NCBI GenBank assembly: GCA_963667315.1
Contig: OY763325.1
Coordinates: forward strand, 682,001-746,000
Source: DAINPP01 sp963667315
GTDB taxonomy: Bacteria; Thermotogota; Thermotogae; MWEM01
Direction: 5' to 3'
Length of the DNA stretch: 64,000 nucleotides
A model generated the notes under the pieces. The model was not told where the DNA came from. It saw nothing but the letters and a program-made list of their open reading frames with translations, and made no database searches. Each line of letters starts with the position of its first letter. Within the stretch, counting starts at the first letter, position 1. Position numbers and translations under genes: made by a program. This document shows, piece after piece, positions 51,062 to 59,256 of this stretch.

Positions 51062-52486
51062 ATGAGAAGGACAAAAATAGTCGCAACATTAGGTCCTGCT
51101 TCAAGAGAAGAAGATATGCTGAGAAATTTGATAAAAGCAGGTGTAAATGTTTTTAGGCTTAATACATCACACGAAACACCCGAAATGCATATGGAAATAG
51201 TCAAAAGGATTAAAAATATTAGAAAAGAACTTCAAATTCCACTTGCAATATTATTGGATTTAGAAGGTCCAAAGATAAGAACCGGGAAGTTTGAAGTTGA
51301 TCAGGTACTTCTGGAAGAAGGTCAAAAATTTATATTGACCAGTGAAGATTTAATCGGAAATAATGAAATCTGTTCAATTAGTTACAAAGGTCTTCCTAAA
51401 GATGTTCGAAGAGGAGATCTTATTCTACTTTATGATGGTCTCATTGGTTTGAAAGTAATAGAAAGGGACGATACGAGCATTGTCACTACTGTGATGAATT
51501 CCGGTTATATTTCACATCATAAAGGCGTTAACGTTCCCGGTGTTGATATAGGGTTACCCCCTTTAACCGAAAAAGATAAAAATTATATCAAATTAGCAGT
51601 TAAAGAAGGAGTGGACTATATTGCACAATCTTTTGTCCGAAATCCAGAGGATTTGGATATTTGTCGGGATGAACAAAGAAAATATAAAGGAAGAATCCCG
51701 ATCATCGCCAAAATAGAAACGAAACAGGCTATGCAGCATTTAAGAAGTATCATTTATAAAGCAGATGGTATAATGGTCGCAAGAGGAGATCTCGGTGTGG
51801 AAATCCCAACTGAAGATGTTCCTGTTGCTCAAAAACTCATTATCAAAATGACAAACGAACAAAAAAAACCTGTCATAACTGCTACACAAATGTTGGAATC
51901 AATGGTAGAAAATCCCCGTCCGACAAGAGCTGAAGCGACTGATATCGCTAATGCCATCATTGACGGAACAGATGCAGTTATGTTATCAGGTGAAACAACG
52001 ATCGGAAAACATCCTGTCGAAGCTGTGCAAGTTATGGATAGGATTGCGGAGAAGACCGAGGAAGATCTGTATGATTTAATTTATAACAAAAACACTGAAG
52101 ATCGTTTGAATGAGGCATTTATCAACACGGATGAAGGTGCAATTGCTAAATCCTGCAAAGAAATATGCAGATTGCTTGGGATAAACATTATCGTTACTTC
52201 TACCGTAACAGGTCATACAGCAAGGGTTGTTTCCAGTTTTAAACCTGATGCTAATCTTATTGGCGTTACACCAAGTATAGAAACTTATTATAATCTTGCC
52301 TTGGTTGGCGGCGTTATGCCGGTATTGATACCTGAAACTAAAAATACGGATGAAATGATAGAAAAAGGTGTTGAAAGACTTCTTGAATTGGAACTTGTAA
52401 AAAGAAGGGAAAAAATTTTAATTACAGCAGGGATTCCATGGGGAAAAGCAGGGACAACAAATATGATAAAAATTCATTCTTGTTAA
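51062..52486 (+). CDS. pyk: Pyruvate kinase
   Basis: A 474-residue pyruvate kinase. RTKIVATLGPASREEDMLRN opens the protein, VFRLNTSHETPEMHMEIVK carries substrate contacts, DLEGPKIRTG follows, and IPIIAKIETKQAMQHL holds the catalytic lysine and Mg-binding glutamate. MVARGDLGVEIPTEDVPVAQ and KPVITATQMLESMVENPRPTRAEATD are family signatures. The C-terminal domain is complete. ATG 51062 is chosen; GAGGTG is 6-7 bases away. A frame opening at 50975 overlaps pfkA and is not used. The next gene overlaps the 3' end by 49 bases. Confidence 0.96.
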   Translation: MRRTKIVATLGPASREEDMLRNLIKAGVNVFRLNTSHETPEMHMEIVKRIKNIRKELQIPLAILLDLEGPKIRTGKFEVDQVLLEEGQKFILTSEDLIGNNEICSISYKGLPKDVRRGDLILLYDGLIGLKVIERDDTSIVTTVMNSGYISHHKGVNVPGVDIGLPPLTEKDKNYIKLAVKEGVDYIAQSFVRNPEDLDICRDEQRKYKGRIPIIAKIETKQAMQHLRSIIYKADGIMVARGDLGVEIPTEDVPVAQKLIIKMTNEQKKPVITATQMLESMVENPRPTRAEATDIANAIIDGTDAVMLSGETTIGKHPVEAVQVMDRIAEKTEEDLYDLIYNKNTEDRLNEAFINTDEGAIAKSCKEICRLLGINIIVTSTVTGHTARVVSSFKPDANLIGVTPSIETYYNLALVGGVMPVLIPETKNTDEMIEKGVERLLELELVKRREKILITAGIPWGKAGTTNMIKIHSC

Positions 52487-53547
52487 GATGGATCATTGTA
52501 GTTGGTTTTCTGTTCATTAATTCGATTCTTTTAGCAGATAACGGGTTGTACCATGAAAAGGTACAACCTTTTATCCCTTTAATTGATGAAAAAGTGAACG
52601 CTTTAAACAATGATTTTCCAGATTTTCAATTTGAAGTAAAATTTAATGAAGAAAAGATGATACTCATCGCCAACGGGATAGAAATAACTGGCCTTTATTA
52701 TACTGAGTTTGATAAAAACAAAATGGTCAGTTTGTTTATCAAAACTCGTTCAAATGCGATGATAAAACGTTCATTGTTTTCACATACCTTATATGAAGTA
52801 GAGATTGACGCTCTTTATGAATACCCTTTCCTTGATCAAACAGGACGTTTCTTTATCTATATCAGCGACAAGACATATGGAAATCGAAATCCTTTTATTC
52901 TAGATCTTCAGACGTTAAAGGAAAAAGAAATTGTTGTTCCACAATCCAGTGAATATTTTCCTGTTTTATGTAATGGATTTCTTTTCTTTTTATGTGGTAA
53001 AAGTAACTACTATTCTTTACAAAAATATTCATTTGAAGATGAAAGCATCCGGGAAATCGCCAGTGGACAGATAACATGTCTTCGTACCTACAACAACAAA
53101 TTGTATTATAGCGATAATAATCATATTTTTGTCATCGATGATGACGGTACTCAAATCGAATCATATGATTTTTCTGGTTTTATTCAGTCCTTCTCAATTA
53201 AAAATCAAAATATTTTCCTTTCAATGAATAAACACACACAATTTGATCTATTTTGTTTTACTTTATCCAATGGCACTATCACTCGACTAACGAATACACC
53301 ATTTAACGAAGTGGATATAAGCGATTATTATTCAGATAAGATTATTTACAGCTCCAATAAAACAGGAACGTTTAATCTTTATACATATGATTTTTCAGAA
53401 CGGCAATATCAATCTCTTTTGTCGAATCCAAAGAACGACTATTTCTATCCTTTTTTTGCAGAAAAATACAAAACAATCATCGTTTCTACCTTTACAGATA
53501 ATAAAGAGCCTTTTTTTAGCTTTCACCCTTTGAGTGTTACTAATTGA
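52438..53547 (+). CDS. Secreted/anchored TolB-like beta-propeller protein
   Basis: A 369-residue protein with an N-terminal signal anchor (LLRWIIVVGFLFINSILLA) and a domain of repeated TolB-type blades (DQTGRFFIYISDK, NGFLFFLCGKSN, DLFCFTLSNGTITRLTNTPF, DKIIYSSNKTGTFNLYTYDF). The last blades resemble those of the large HExxH protein at 6923. No TolA, Pal or ExbB homologues are visible. It overlaps pyk by 49 bases, so translation may be coupled. Role unknown. Confidence 0.7.
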   Translation: MGKSRDNKYDKNSFLLRWIIVVGFLFINSILLADNGLYHEKVQPFIPLIDEKVNALNNDFPDFQFEVKFNEEKMILIANGIEITGLYYTEFDKNKMVSLFIKTRSNAMIKRSLFSHTLYEVEIDALYEYPFLDQTGRFFIYISDKTYGNRNPFILDLQTLKEKEIVVPQSSEYFPVLCNGFLFFLCGKSNYYSLQKYSFEDESIREIASGQITCLRTYNNKLYYSDNNHIFVIDDDGTQIESYDFSGFIQSFSIKNQNIFLSMNKHTQFDLFCFTLSNGTITRLTNTPFNEVDISDYYSDKIIYSSNKTGTFNLYTYDFSERQYQSLLSNPKNDYFYPFFAEKYKTIIVSTFTDNKEPFFSFHPLSVTN

Positions 53548-53580
53548 ATACATATCATCTTTATTTAATAAATAATTATC

Positions 53581-53609
53581 TTGAATTTTATTTGTATTTA
53601 ATGTATTAT
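53581..53609 (+). promoter_or_regulatory. Promoter of the cheD-cheB-cheR operon
   Basis: TTGAAT (53581-53586), a 17-base spacer, TATTAT (53604-53609); the start would be near 53616, 16 bases before cheD. GGGGTGA (53621-53627) is its ribosome site. Confidence 0.6.
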
Positions 53610-53631
53610 ATAGTGTAAGCGGGGTGATCTT

Positions 53632-54123
53632 ATGGACGATATTTTCAATGAAGACCAAAATAAATATTTTTTACATCCGGGATATGTTTTTGTTAGCGAG
53701 GAACCATATTATATTCATACTGTCCTCGGTTCATGTGTTTCAATCGCTGTCTGGGATAGAGAGAAAAGATTTGGCGGGATGAATCATTTTGTACTTCCCA
53801 AGGCGGAAGAAAAGCCAAACGGTCGCTACGGAAATGTTTCTATCCCCTATTTATTTCATATGTTGCAAAATCTGAAATCTGATAGAAAAAATTGGGACAT
53901 TCATGTTCTTGGTGGTGCGGCTAATGTTACGATGAAATCTGCTGTTGGTTCATTGAATATTGATTATGCGATAACTTGGTTAGAGAAGAATAAATATTCA
54001 ATTTCATCTCGCGACATTGGGGGAAGTTTAGGCCGAAAAGTAATATTCAATACTGAGACCGGAGAATTACTGGTCTATAAAATCAAAAAAATCAGAGAAT
54101 CTGACTGGTATACACATGAATAA
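53632..54123 (+). CDS. cheD: Chemoreceptor glutamine deamidase CheD
   Basis: A 163-residue CheD. HTVLGSCVSIAVWD holds the catalytic cysteine (C35), FGGMNHFVLPKAE the histidine (H52), and the family's RYGNVSIPYLFHML and NVTMKSAVGSLNIDYAITWL segments follow. ISSRDIGGSLGRKVIFNTETGELLVYKIKK ends it. It deamidates glutamines in chemoreceptors and binds CheC in Thermotoga and Bacillus. The stop overlaps cheB by 8 bases. Confidence 0.95.
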   Translation: MDDIFNEDQNKYFLHPGYVFVSEEPYYIHTVLGSCVSIAVWDREKRFGGMNHFVLPKAEEKPNGRYGNVSIPYLFHMLQNLKSDRKNWDIHVLGGAANVTMKSAVGSLNIDYAITWLEKNKYSISSRDIGGSLGRKVIFNTETGELLVYKIKKIRESDWYTHE

Positions 54124-55168
54124 AAAGATTAAAGTCCTGATAATAGATGATTCAATCGTCGTAAGAAAAACTGTCTCCGAAATGATTAATAATGAGCCGG
54201 ATATGGAGGTCATTGCCACCGCAAAAGATCCTTATGAAGGTCGAGATAAAATAGTATATCAAAATCCGGATGTTTTAATCCTCGACATCGAAATGCCGAA
54301 AATGGATGGGTTAACGTTTCTCGGAAAATTGATGAAATCGAAACCAATGCCAGTTATCATTTTCAGTTCACTTGCAAAAGACAGGTCTAAATATGAGTAT
54401 ACAGCTTATGATTTAGGCGCGGTAGGTGTCATAGAAAAACCTTTAAATAAAAATAAAGCGGAAGAAATTTATGACAGAATGTTTAATCTAATACGAACAA
54501 GCTCAAATTTAACCGCTATTCAATTAAGAAATTTGGAAAGACGAGGTCTCAAGAAAAGAAACACCGGAATATTTCATAATATTTCACTTTCTAAACCTAT
54601 TATCGCAATTGGTGCTTCAACTGGTGGAACACATGCAATCAGAAAGATCATTTCAAGACTTCCAGGGAAGATGCCGCCGATCGTGATGACTCAGCATATG
54701 CCGAAGAATTTCACAACACAATTTGCCGCAAATCTGAATAATTCTTCTCAATTAACGGTTTTAGAGGCGAAAGGTGATGAACAGTTAAAAAATGGTATTG
54801 TGTATCTCGCACCGGGTGGGATGCATATGGAAATTGAAAAAAAGGGTGCTTTTTATTTCACAAAACTGGTTGACGGACCATTAATCCATCATCAGAAACC
54901 AGCTGTTGAGAAACTTTTTAATTCTGTAGCAAGTGTAGCAAAAAAAGATGCTATAGGAATTATTCTAACAGGGATGGGTGTTGATGGTGCAGCGGGATTA
55001 TTAAATATGAAAAAAAGTGGTGCTTTTACAATCGCTCAAGATGAAAAGAGTTGTGTTGTTTTTGGGATGCCTAAAGAAGCTATAAAAATTAATGCAGCGA
55101 AAAAGATTCTTGATATAAATGAAATACCTGATTTTCTTATAAACTACCTGGAGGAGATTCATGAATAA
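54116..55168 (+). CDS. cheB: Protein-glutamate methylesterase CheB
   Basis: A 350-residue response-regulator/methylesterase. The receiver phospho-acceptor is D57 in VLILDIEMPKMDG, with acidic residues DD at 11-12 and K in EKPLNK. The esterase domain has AIGASTGGTHAIRKI (S168), MTQHMPKNFT (His) and ILTGMGVDGAAGLL (Asp) as its triad. It removes methyl groups from chemoreceptors for adaptation. It overlaps cheD by 8 bases and cheR by 8 bases. Confidence 0.97.
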   Translation: MNKKIKVLIIDDSIVVRKTVSEMINNEPDMEVIATAKDPYEGRDKIVYQNPDVLILDIEMPKMDGLTFLGKLMKSKPMPVIIFSSLAKDRSKYEYTAYDLGAVGVIEKPLNKNKAEEIYDRMFNLIRTSSNLTAIQLRNLERRGLKKRNTGIFHNISLSKPIIAIGASTGGTHAIRKIISRLPGKMPPIVMTQHMPKNFTTQFAANLNNSSQLTVLEAKGDEQLKNGIVYLAPGGMHMEIEKKGAFYFTKLVDGPLIHHQKPAVEKLFNSVASVAKKDAIGIILTGMGVDGAAGLLNMKKSGAFTIAQDEKSCVVFGMPKEAIKINAAKKILDINEIPDFLINYLEEIHE

Positions 55169-55973
55169 AAAACATGTGTTTACACCTGTCGTTTATGAAC
55201 AATTCAGTCATTATCTAGGTTCAAAGTTGGGTATGGAATGTAAATTAAGTAAAAAAGGCATGTTGGAATCAAAATTGGATAATTTTATGAGAATACATAA
55301 TATTGAGCGTTACGAAGAACTGCTTGAGTATTTAAAGAAGAACGAAGGAACGGAAGTCTGGAATCAATTTGTTCACAGGATAACGACTCATAAAACTGAT
55401 TTTTTTAGAGAGAATCAACACTTTGAATTTCTTAAGAAGAACTTTGAAACGATTCTGTCAAAGAACAAAAGAATTCGTCTTAACAGGGAAGTGAGAATAT
55501 GGAGTGCCGGCTGTTCAACCGGCGAAGAACCGTACACAATGGCGATGTTTTTTCTTGAAAATTTTCCTGAAATATACCCAAAAATCCTTGCAACCGATAT
55601 CAGTACAGAGAGTTTAAAAACAGCACTTAAAGGGTTTTATCCTTTTTCGATAAAGAATGAAATGCAACCATATTTCATAACGAAATACTTTGAAAGAACA
55701 CAAAAAGGCTTCCAAATAAATCCAACGATAAAAAATTATATATCCTTCAGAAGCTTCAATCTCACAAAAGATTTCAGTTTCAAAAAAGGTTTTGATATCA
55801 TTTTCTGCCGAAATGTCATGATATATTTTAGTGAATCGGTTCGCGAAAAACTGGTAAACAAATTTTATAATTCTCTTGTTCCATCTGGTATTTTCATCAT
55901 TGGTCATTCTGAAAGCCTGATTAATCTCAAACAAAATTTCAAATATCTAAAACCTACCATTTATATCAAATAA
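55161..55973 (+). CDS. cheR: Chemotaxis methyltransferase CheR
   Basis: A 270-residue CheR with an N-terminal helical domain (MRIHNIERYEELLEYLKKN, HRITTHKTDFFRENQHFEFL) and a SAM-binding domain reading EVRIWSAGCSTGEEPYTMAMF, KILATDISTESLKTALKG, and DIIFCRNVMIYFSESVREKL. It methylates chemoreceptor glutamates and is the partner of CheB. It ends one base before the convergent MalG-like permease stop, with no terminator between. Confidence 0.97.
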   Translation: MNKKHVFTPVVYEQFSHYLGSKLGMECKLSKKGMLESKLDNFMRIHNIERYEELLEYLKKNEGTEVWNQFVHRITTHKTDFFRENQHFEFLKKNFETILSKNKRIRLNREVRIWSAGCSTGEEPYTMAMFFLENFPEIYPKILATDISTESLKTALKGFYPFSIKNEMQPYFITKYFERTQKGFQINPTIKNYISFRSFNLTKDFSFKKGFDIIFCRNVMIYFSESVREKLVNKFYNSLVPSGIFIIGHSESLINLKQNFKYLKPTIYIK

Positions 55974-55974
55974 C

Positions 55975-56805
55975 TTACCCTTTTACTCCCCCTGCCGTCA
56001 AACCTTTGATAATATAACGCTGAAGCGTTAGTGTGAAAATGATAATCGGTATCAGTATAATCGTACCGGATGCGGCGAGTTGCCCCCATTTTGGTGCATA
56101 TTGTCCCATGAAACCATTCACGGCAAGTGGGGCTGTTTTTGTTGCATTTCCTGTCAAGACAAGTGCGTATATATATTCGTTCCATGCCATGATAAATCCG
56201 AACACTGCTGAAACAACTAAACCAGGTGCTGTTAACGGCAGGAATATTTTCCAGAATACCTGTTTTTTTGTACAGCCATCAACCATTGCCGCTTCTTCAA
56301 ATGATGGTGAAACAGCACTGAAAAAAGGTAACAGCAACCATATGATATAAGGCAAATTAAAACTCGTGTAAGCCAAAATCAAAGCGATATGTGAATCGGT
56401 CATCGATAATTTGTCAAATAGCATAAACATTGGAACAGATAATGCAATTTGTGGAACCATTCTCGAAATCAGGAATGAGTAAGACATTACCTTTCTTCCT
56501 TTAAACCTGAATCTCGCAATACCATAAGCAGCCATTGAACCAAATATCAACGATATGATCGTCGAAGAAATACCGATAATCAAACTGTTTCCGATAGAAG
56601 GAAGAAAATCGCTCTTCTGAAATATCAATTCATAACTTCGTGTTGTAAATTGAAAATCGAAAGGATTGCTGTTTCTGATATCCAAGTCTCGCTTAAATCC
56701 GTTTGAAATGACAATCCAAATGGGAAAAAGTTCTGCCAGAACAATGATCAGGGCAACAGCGAATATGATCCATTTTTTTATCTTTTTTTTATTTTTCATC
56801 TTCAT
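55975..56805 (-). CDS. Sugar ABC transporter permease (MalG-like), second system
   Basis: A 276-residue six-helix permease. The N-terminal helix starts KWIIFAVALIIVLAELFPIW; the EAA loop reads SFEEAAMVDGCTKKQVFWKI; the C-terminus is IKGLTAGGVKG. It pairs with the MalF-like permease, 16 bases upstream. I chose ATG 56805, preceded by GGTGA; the frame to 56868 overlaps the previous gene. No ATPase gene is near. Confidence 0.9.
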   Translation of the reverse strand: MKMKNKKKIKKWIIFAVALIIVLAELFPIWIVISNGFKRDLDIRNSNPFDFQFTTRSYELIFQKSDFLPSIGNSLIIGISSTIISLIFGSMAAYGIARFRFKGRKVMSYSFLISRMVPQIALSVPMFMLFDKLSMTDSHIALILAYTSFNLPYIIWLLLPFFSAVSPSFEEAAMVDGCTKKQVFWKIFLPLTAPGLVVSAVFGFIMAWNEYIYALVLTGNATKTAPLAVNGFMGQYAPKWGQLAASGTIILIPIIIFTLTLQRYIIKGLTAGGVKG

Positions 56806-56821
56806 ATTTTCACCAAGCCCC

Positions 56822-57727
56822 TTACATTGTATCGATATCCATGTTTTTTCTAACCAGACCAAATGCAAACAACAACGATATGACGATTAGCAGTACAGCC
56901 ATAGCAGAGGCGTATCCCAGTTTACCGAATTCAAATGCCTGTTTGTGTATATACAGGGAGAAGAGCATGGTTCCGTTTCCAGGACCACCTTTCGTCATAA
57001 CGAAGACTTCAGAGAATATTCTCAAGGCATCAATTGTTCGTAGTAATATGGCCGTCGCAATCGTTCCTCTCAACATGGGTAATGTGATTGAAAAAGTCTT
57101 TTTGAAAAATCCGGCACCATCAATTTCAGCAGCCTCAATAATATCGTTTGGCAGACTGCTGATTCCGGCATAGAGGATCATGAACATAAACGGCCACATT
57201 CTCCAAATATCTTGGATAATAACCGCCGCATAAGCCAGAGATTGGTCACTTAGAATTCCCTGGGGAAATTCAATCCCAATCAGAGAGAATAAATACGTAA
57301 TCGCGCCATATCTTGGTTGCAACATCAATTTCCATGTTAAACCGGATAAAATCGGAAGAATGAAAACAGGTAACAGTAAAAGCGTTCTCAATAAACCGGA
57401 CAATGGAAATTCATGATTGAACAATATGGCGACAAAAAAACCTATGATTAATTCTATGGGGATTGCGATGATGATGAATCCGAGTTGTAAAACCAATGAC
57501 CTCCAGAACTCATTGTCTTTGAACAACTCAAAATAATTATTCAATCCAACAAAACCTCTTGTACCATCATCTACCTGGGGCCAATTGAAAAATGAAAGAC
57601 CAGCTCCGTATAAAATTGGAAAAACAAGTACAACCCCAACGATTATGACTGCCGGAAGAACGAAATATAAAAAAGGCTTCCCCTCCTTGCGGGGGGAAAG
57701 CCTTTTATTCAAACTGCTATTACTCAT
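56822..57727 (-). CDS. Sugar ABC transporter permease (MalF-like), second system
   Basis: A 301-residue permease: PFLYFVLPAVIIVGVVLVFP first helix, WPQVDDGTRGFVGLNNYFEL loop, EAA loop DIIEAAEIDGAGFFKKTFSI. It overlaps the binding-protein stop by 8 bases, starting at ATG 57727 after GGAGAAA. Codons 8-20 coincide with a strong terminator hairpin (57671-57706). The frame to 57769 is an overlap and not used. Confidence 0.88.
   Translation of the reverse strand: MSNSSLNKRLSPRKEGKPFLYFVLPAVIIVGVVLVFPILYGAGLSFFNWPQVDDGTRGFVGLNNYFELFKDNEFWRSLVLQLGFIIIAIPIELIIGFFVAILFNHEFPLSGLLRTLLLLPVFILPILSGLTWKLMLQPRYGAITYLFSLIGIEFPQGILSDQSLAYAAVIIQDIWRMWPFMFMILYAGISSLPNDIIEAAEIDGAGFFKKTFSITLPMLRGTIATAILLRTIDALRIFSEVFVMTKGGPGNGTMLFSLYIHKQAFEFGKLGYASAMAVLLIVISLLFAFGLVRKNMDIDTM
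57665..57706 (-). terminator. Terminator hairpin inside the 5' coding region of the MalF-like gene
   Basis: AAAAGGCTT-CCCC (57671-57683) pairs with GGGG-a-AAGCCTTTT (57693-57706): 13 pairs with one bulged base, loop TCCTTGCGG. On the - strand it is followed by TTTTTTATATTT. It starts about 14 bases after the binding-protein stop and lies within codons 8-20 of the next gene. Confidence 0.8.
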
Positions 57728-58982
57728 ATTTCTCCAATAATTCGTTAAGTCCGTTGATGGTTGCTTCAACAGCTTCTTCTGGAGTCATTTTGTTTGTAAC
57801 GGCTGCGAGCCAATTTGTCTTAATGACGTCTGAATATTCCGGATAATGTGTGCTTCTGTTTGGTCTGCTGACGGCAAATTTTCCAGCTTCTGCCATACCC
57901 GTGTACCATGGTTTTTCCGTTGAGAGTTCTTCGAGAAGGTCTGTTCTTACAGGTGTCATACCTTCTTCTGCAAGTTTGAGTCCTACTTCGTAATTGTTTA
58001 CCCAGTATGCAAATTCAGCTGCTGCTGCCTGATTTTTTGAAGCCTTCGGAATACCGAAGATCCAACAGCCTCTTACAGCCGCTCTTCTGGCTGGTCCTGC
58101 TGGAGGTGCTGTGTAAACAATGTTTCCTGCAACCATTGATTCGTCTTCATTTTCGTGTGAAGGAACAATTCCCGGCCACTGGAACATGGAGAAAACGAGA
58201 CCATCGCTGAAGGCGCCGATTCTTTCTCCGTGACCCATGCTCATAGCGCCCTGAGGTGCATATTCCATTAAGTCTTTGTAGAACATGATTGCCTGTAATG
58301 CCTTTTCTCTGTCAAGTGAAACTCTGTATTTTCCATTTTCCATTGTGAGTGGGCTTGTTCCAAATGATTCGTAGAACATAACGGCTTCACAAGTAGCCCC
58401 CTCACTGGTTGCCGTAAACGGTGCGAATCCAAAGATTCCTTTTGGTTCCAGGAAAATACACATGTTCATTAACTGATCCAATGTTGTAGGAACTTGAAGG
58501 TCGTAACCAAACTGTTCAAAGAATTCTACCTGATAGGCTTCGTTGTTGACGATGTCTTCTCTGGTCATCCAAACGTACATGTTTCCGTTGTTAGGGATTC
58601 CAACAAGTTCTCCATCCCATTCTGCTGCTGCAAAGATCGCTGCAGGAATATCCGATGTTCCAACTTTTGGGAATACTTTCCCTTCTGCCCACTGTGAGTA
58701 AGGGAGTAAAAGGTCACCAAATTTGGCTACGTTACCTTCGTCAATAGCGACTAAATCATAATTCGCCTTGTTTTCGGTAACATTGAGTGATGTCTTCTGA
58801 AGCATTGAACCGGATGGAATCAGTTCAAGTGATACTTTAATACCCGTTGCCTTTTCAAACTCAGATGCCAGTGTCTTCCAGGATTGAGAATGGGCATCAT
58901 CCCAAGCTAATACCTTGATAGTTTCTGCAAACATCATGGTTGAGAATAAAACAACTAAAACGACCAACAATAGTTTCTTCAT
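57720..58982 (-). CDS. Sugar ABC transporter substrate-binding protein, second system
   Basis: A 420-residue family-1 binding protein. Signal peptide MKKLLLVVLVVLFSTMMFA, cut before ETIKVLAWDD; no lipobox. WKTLASEFEKATGIKVSLEL and GIPNNGNMYVWMTREDIVNN are typical. RRAAVRGCWIFGIPKASKNQ is in the C-terminal lobe. It is the first gene of a three-gene transporter and opposes the ROK regulator. Ligand unknown; the genes across the promoter region suggest an unusual sugar or sugar derivative, perhaps a sulfo-sugar. Confidence 0.88.
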   Translation of the reverse strand: MKKLLLVVLVVLFSTMMFAETIKVLAWDDAHSQSWKTLASEFEKATGIKVSLELIPSGSMLQKTSLNVTENKANYDLVAIDEGNVAKFGDLLLPYSQWAEGKVFPKVGTSDIPAAIFAAAEWDGELVGIPNNGNMYVWMTREDIVNNEAYQVEFFEQFGYDLQVPTTLDQLMNMCIFLEPKGIFGFAPFTATSEGATCEAVMFYESFGTSPLTMENGKYRVSLDREKALQAIMFYKDLMEYAPQGAMSMGHGERIGAFSDGLVFSMFQWPGIVPSHENEDESMVAGNIVYTAPPAGPARRAAVRGCWIFGIPKASKNQAAAAEFAYWVNNYEVGLKLAEEGMTPVRTDLLEELSTEKPWYTGMAEAGKFAVSRPNRSTHYPEYSDVIKTNWLAAVTNKMTPEEAVEATINGLNELLEKYE

Positions 58983-59047
58983 TAAATAAAACCTCCCTGA
59001 AAAAGTTTTAACTCTAATAATATAAAGCTTAAATTATCAACAGAACT

Positions 59048-59076
59048 ATTATACTAAACAAAACTACATATTGCAA
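59048..59076 (-). promoter_or_regulatory. Promoter of the second sugar transporter operon
   Basis: On the - strand TTGCAA (59076-59071), a 17-base spacer, TATAAT (59053-59048), about 66 bases before the binding-protein start. Confidence 0.7.
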
Positions 59077-59157
59077 AAAACATATTTCAAGTTATTTAAA
59101 GGAACTCTTAGTATAACGTGAAATAAGAGAGTATTTTAATTATATTTGTATCAAATT

Positions 59158-59179
59158 GGATATTTCGGGATATTTTGGG
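59158..59179. repeat. 11-base tandem repeat between divergent promoters
   Basis: GGATATTTCGG followed directly by GATATTTTGGG; two 11-base near-copies placed 37 bases before the ROK gene's -10. Spacing of one helical turn suggests a regulator-binding site, possibly for ROK. Confidence 0.4.
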
Positions 59180-59212
59180 AATAATTTAAACTTTTAATTT
59201 ATTATTCTTATT

Positions 59213-59221
59213 TGATATAAT
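59213..59221 (+). promoter_or_regulatory. Extended -10 promoter of the ROK gene
   Basis: TGA-TATAAT at 59213-59221, 35 bases before the ATG at 59257; no clear -35. Confidence 0.6.
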
Positions 59222-59256
59222 GTATACTGGTTTTAAATAAAAAAGGTGGTTTTTTT

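Noticed and set aside
52438..53547. TolB of a Tol-Pal system
   Set aside because: Only the propeller resembles TolB; no TolA, TolQ, TolR or Pal gene is near, and the lineage usually lacks the system.
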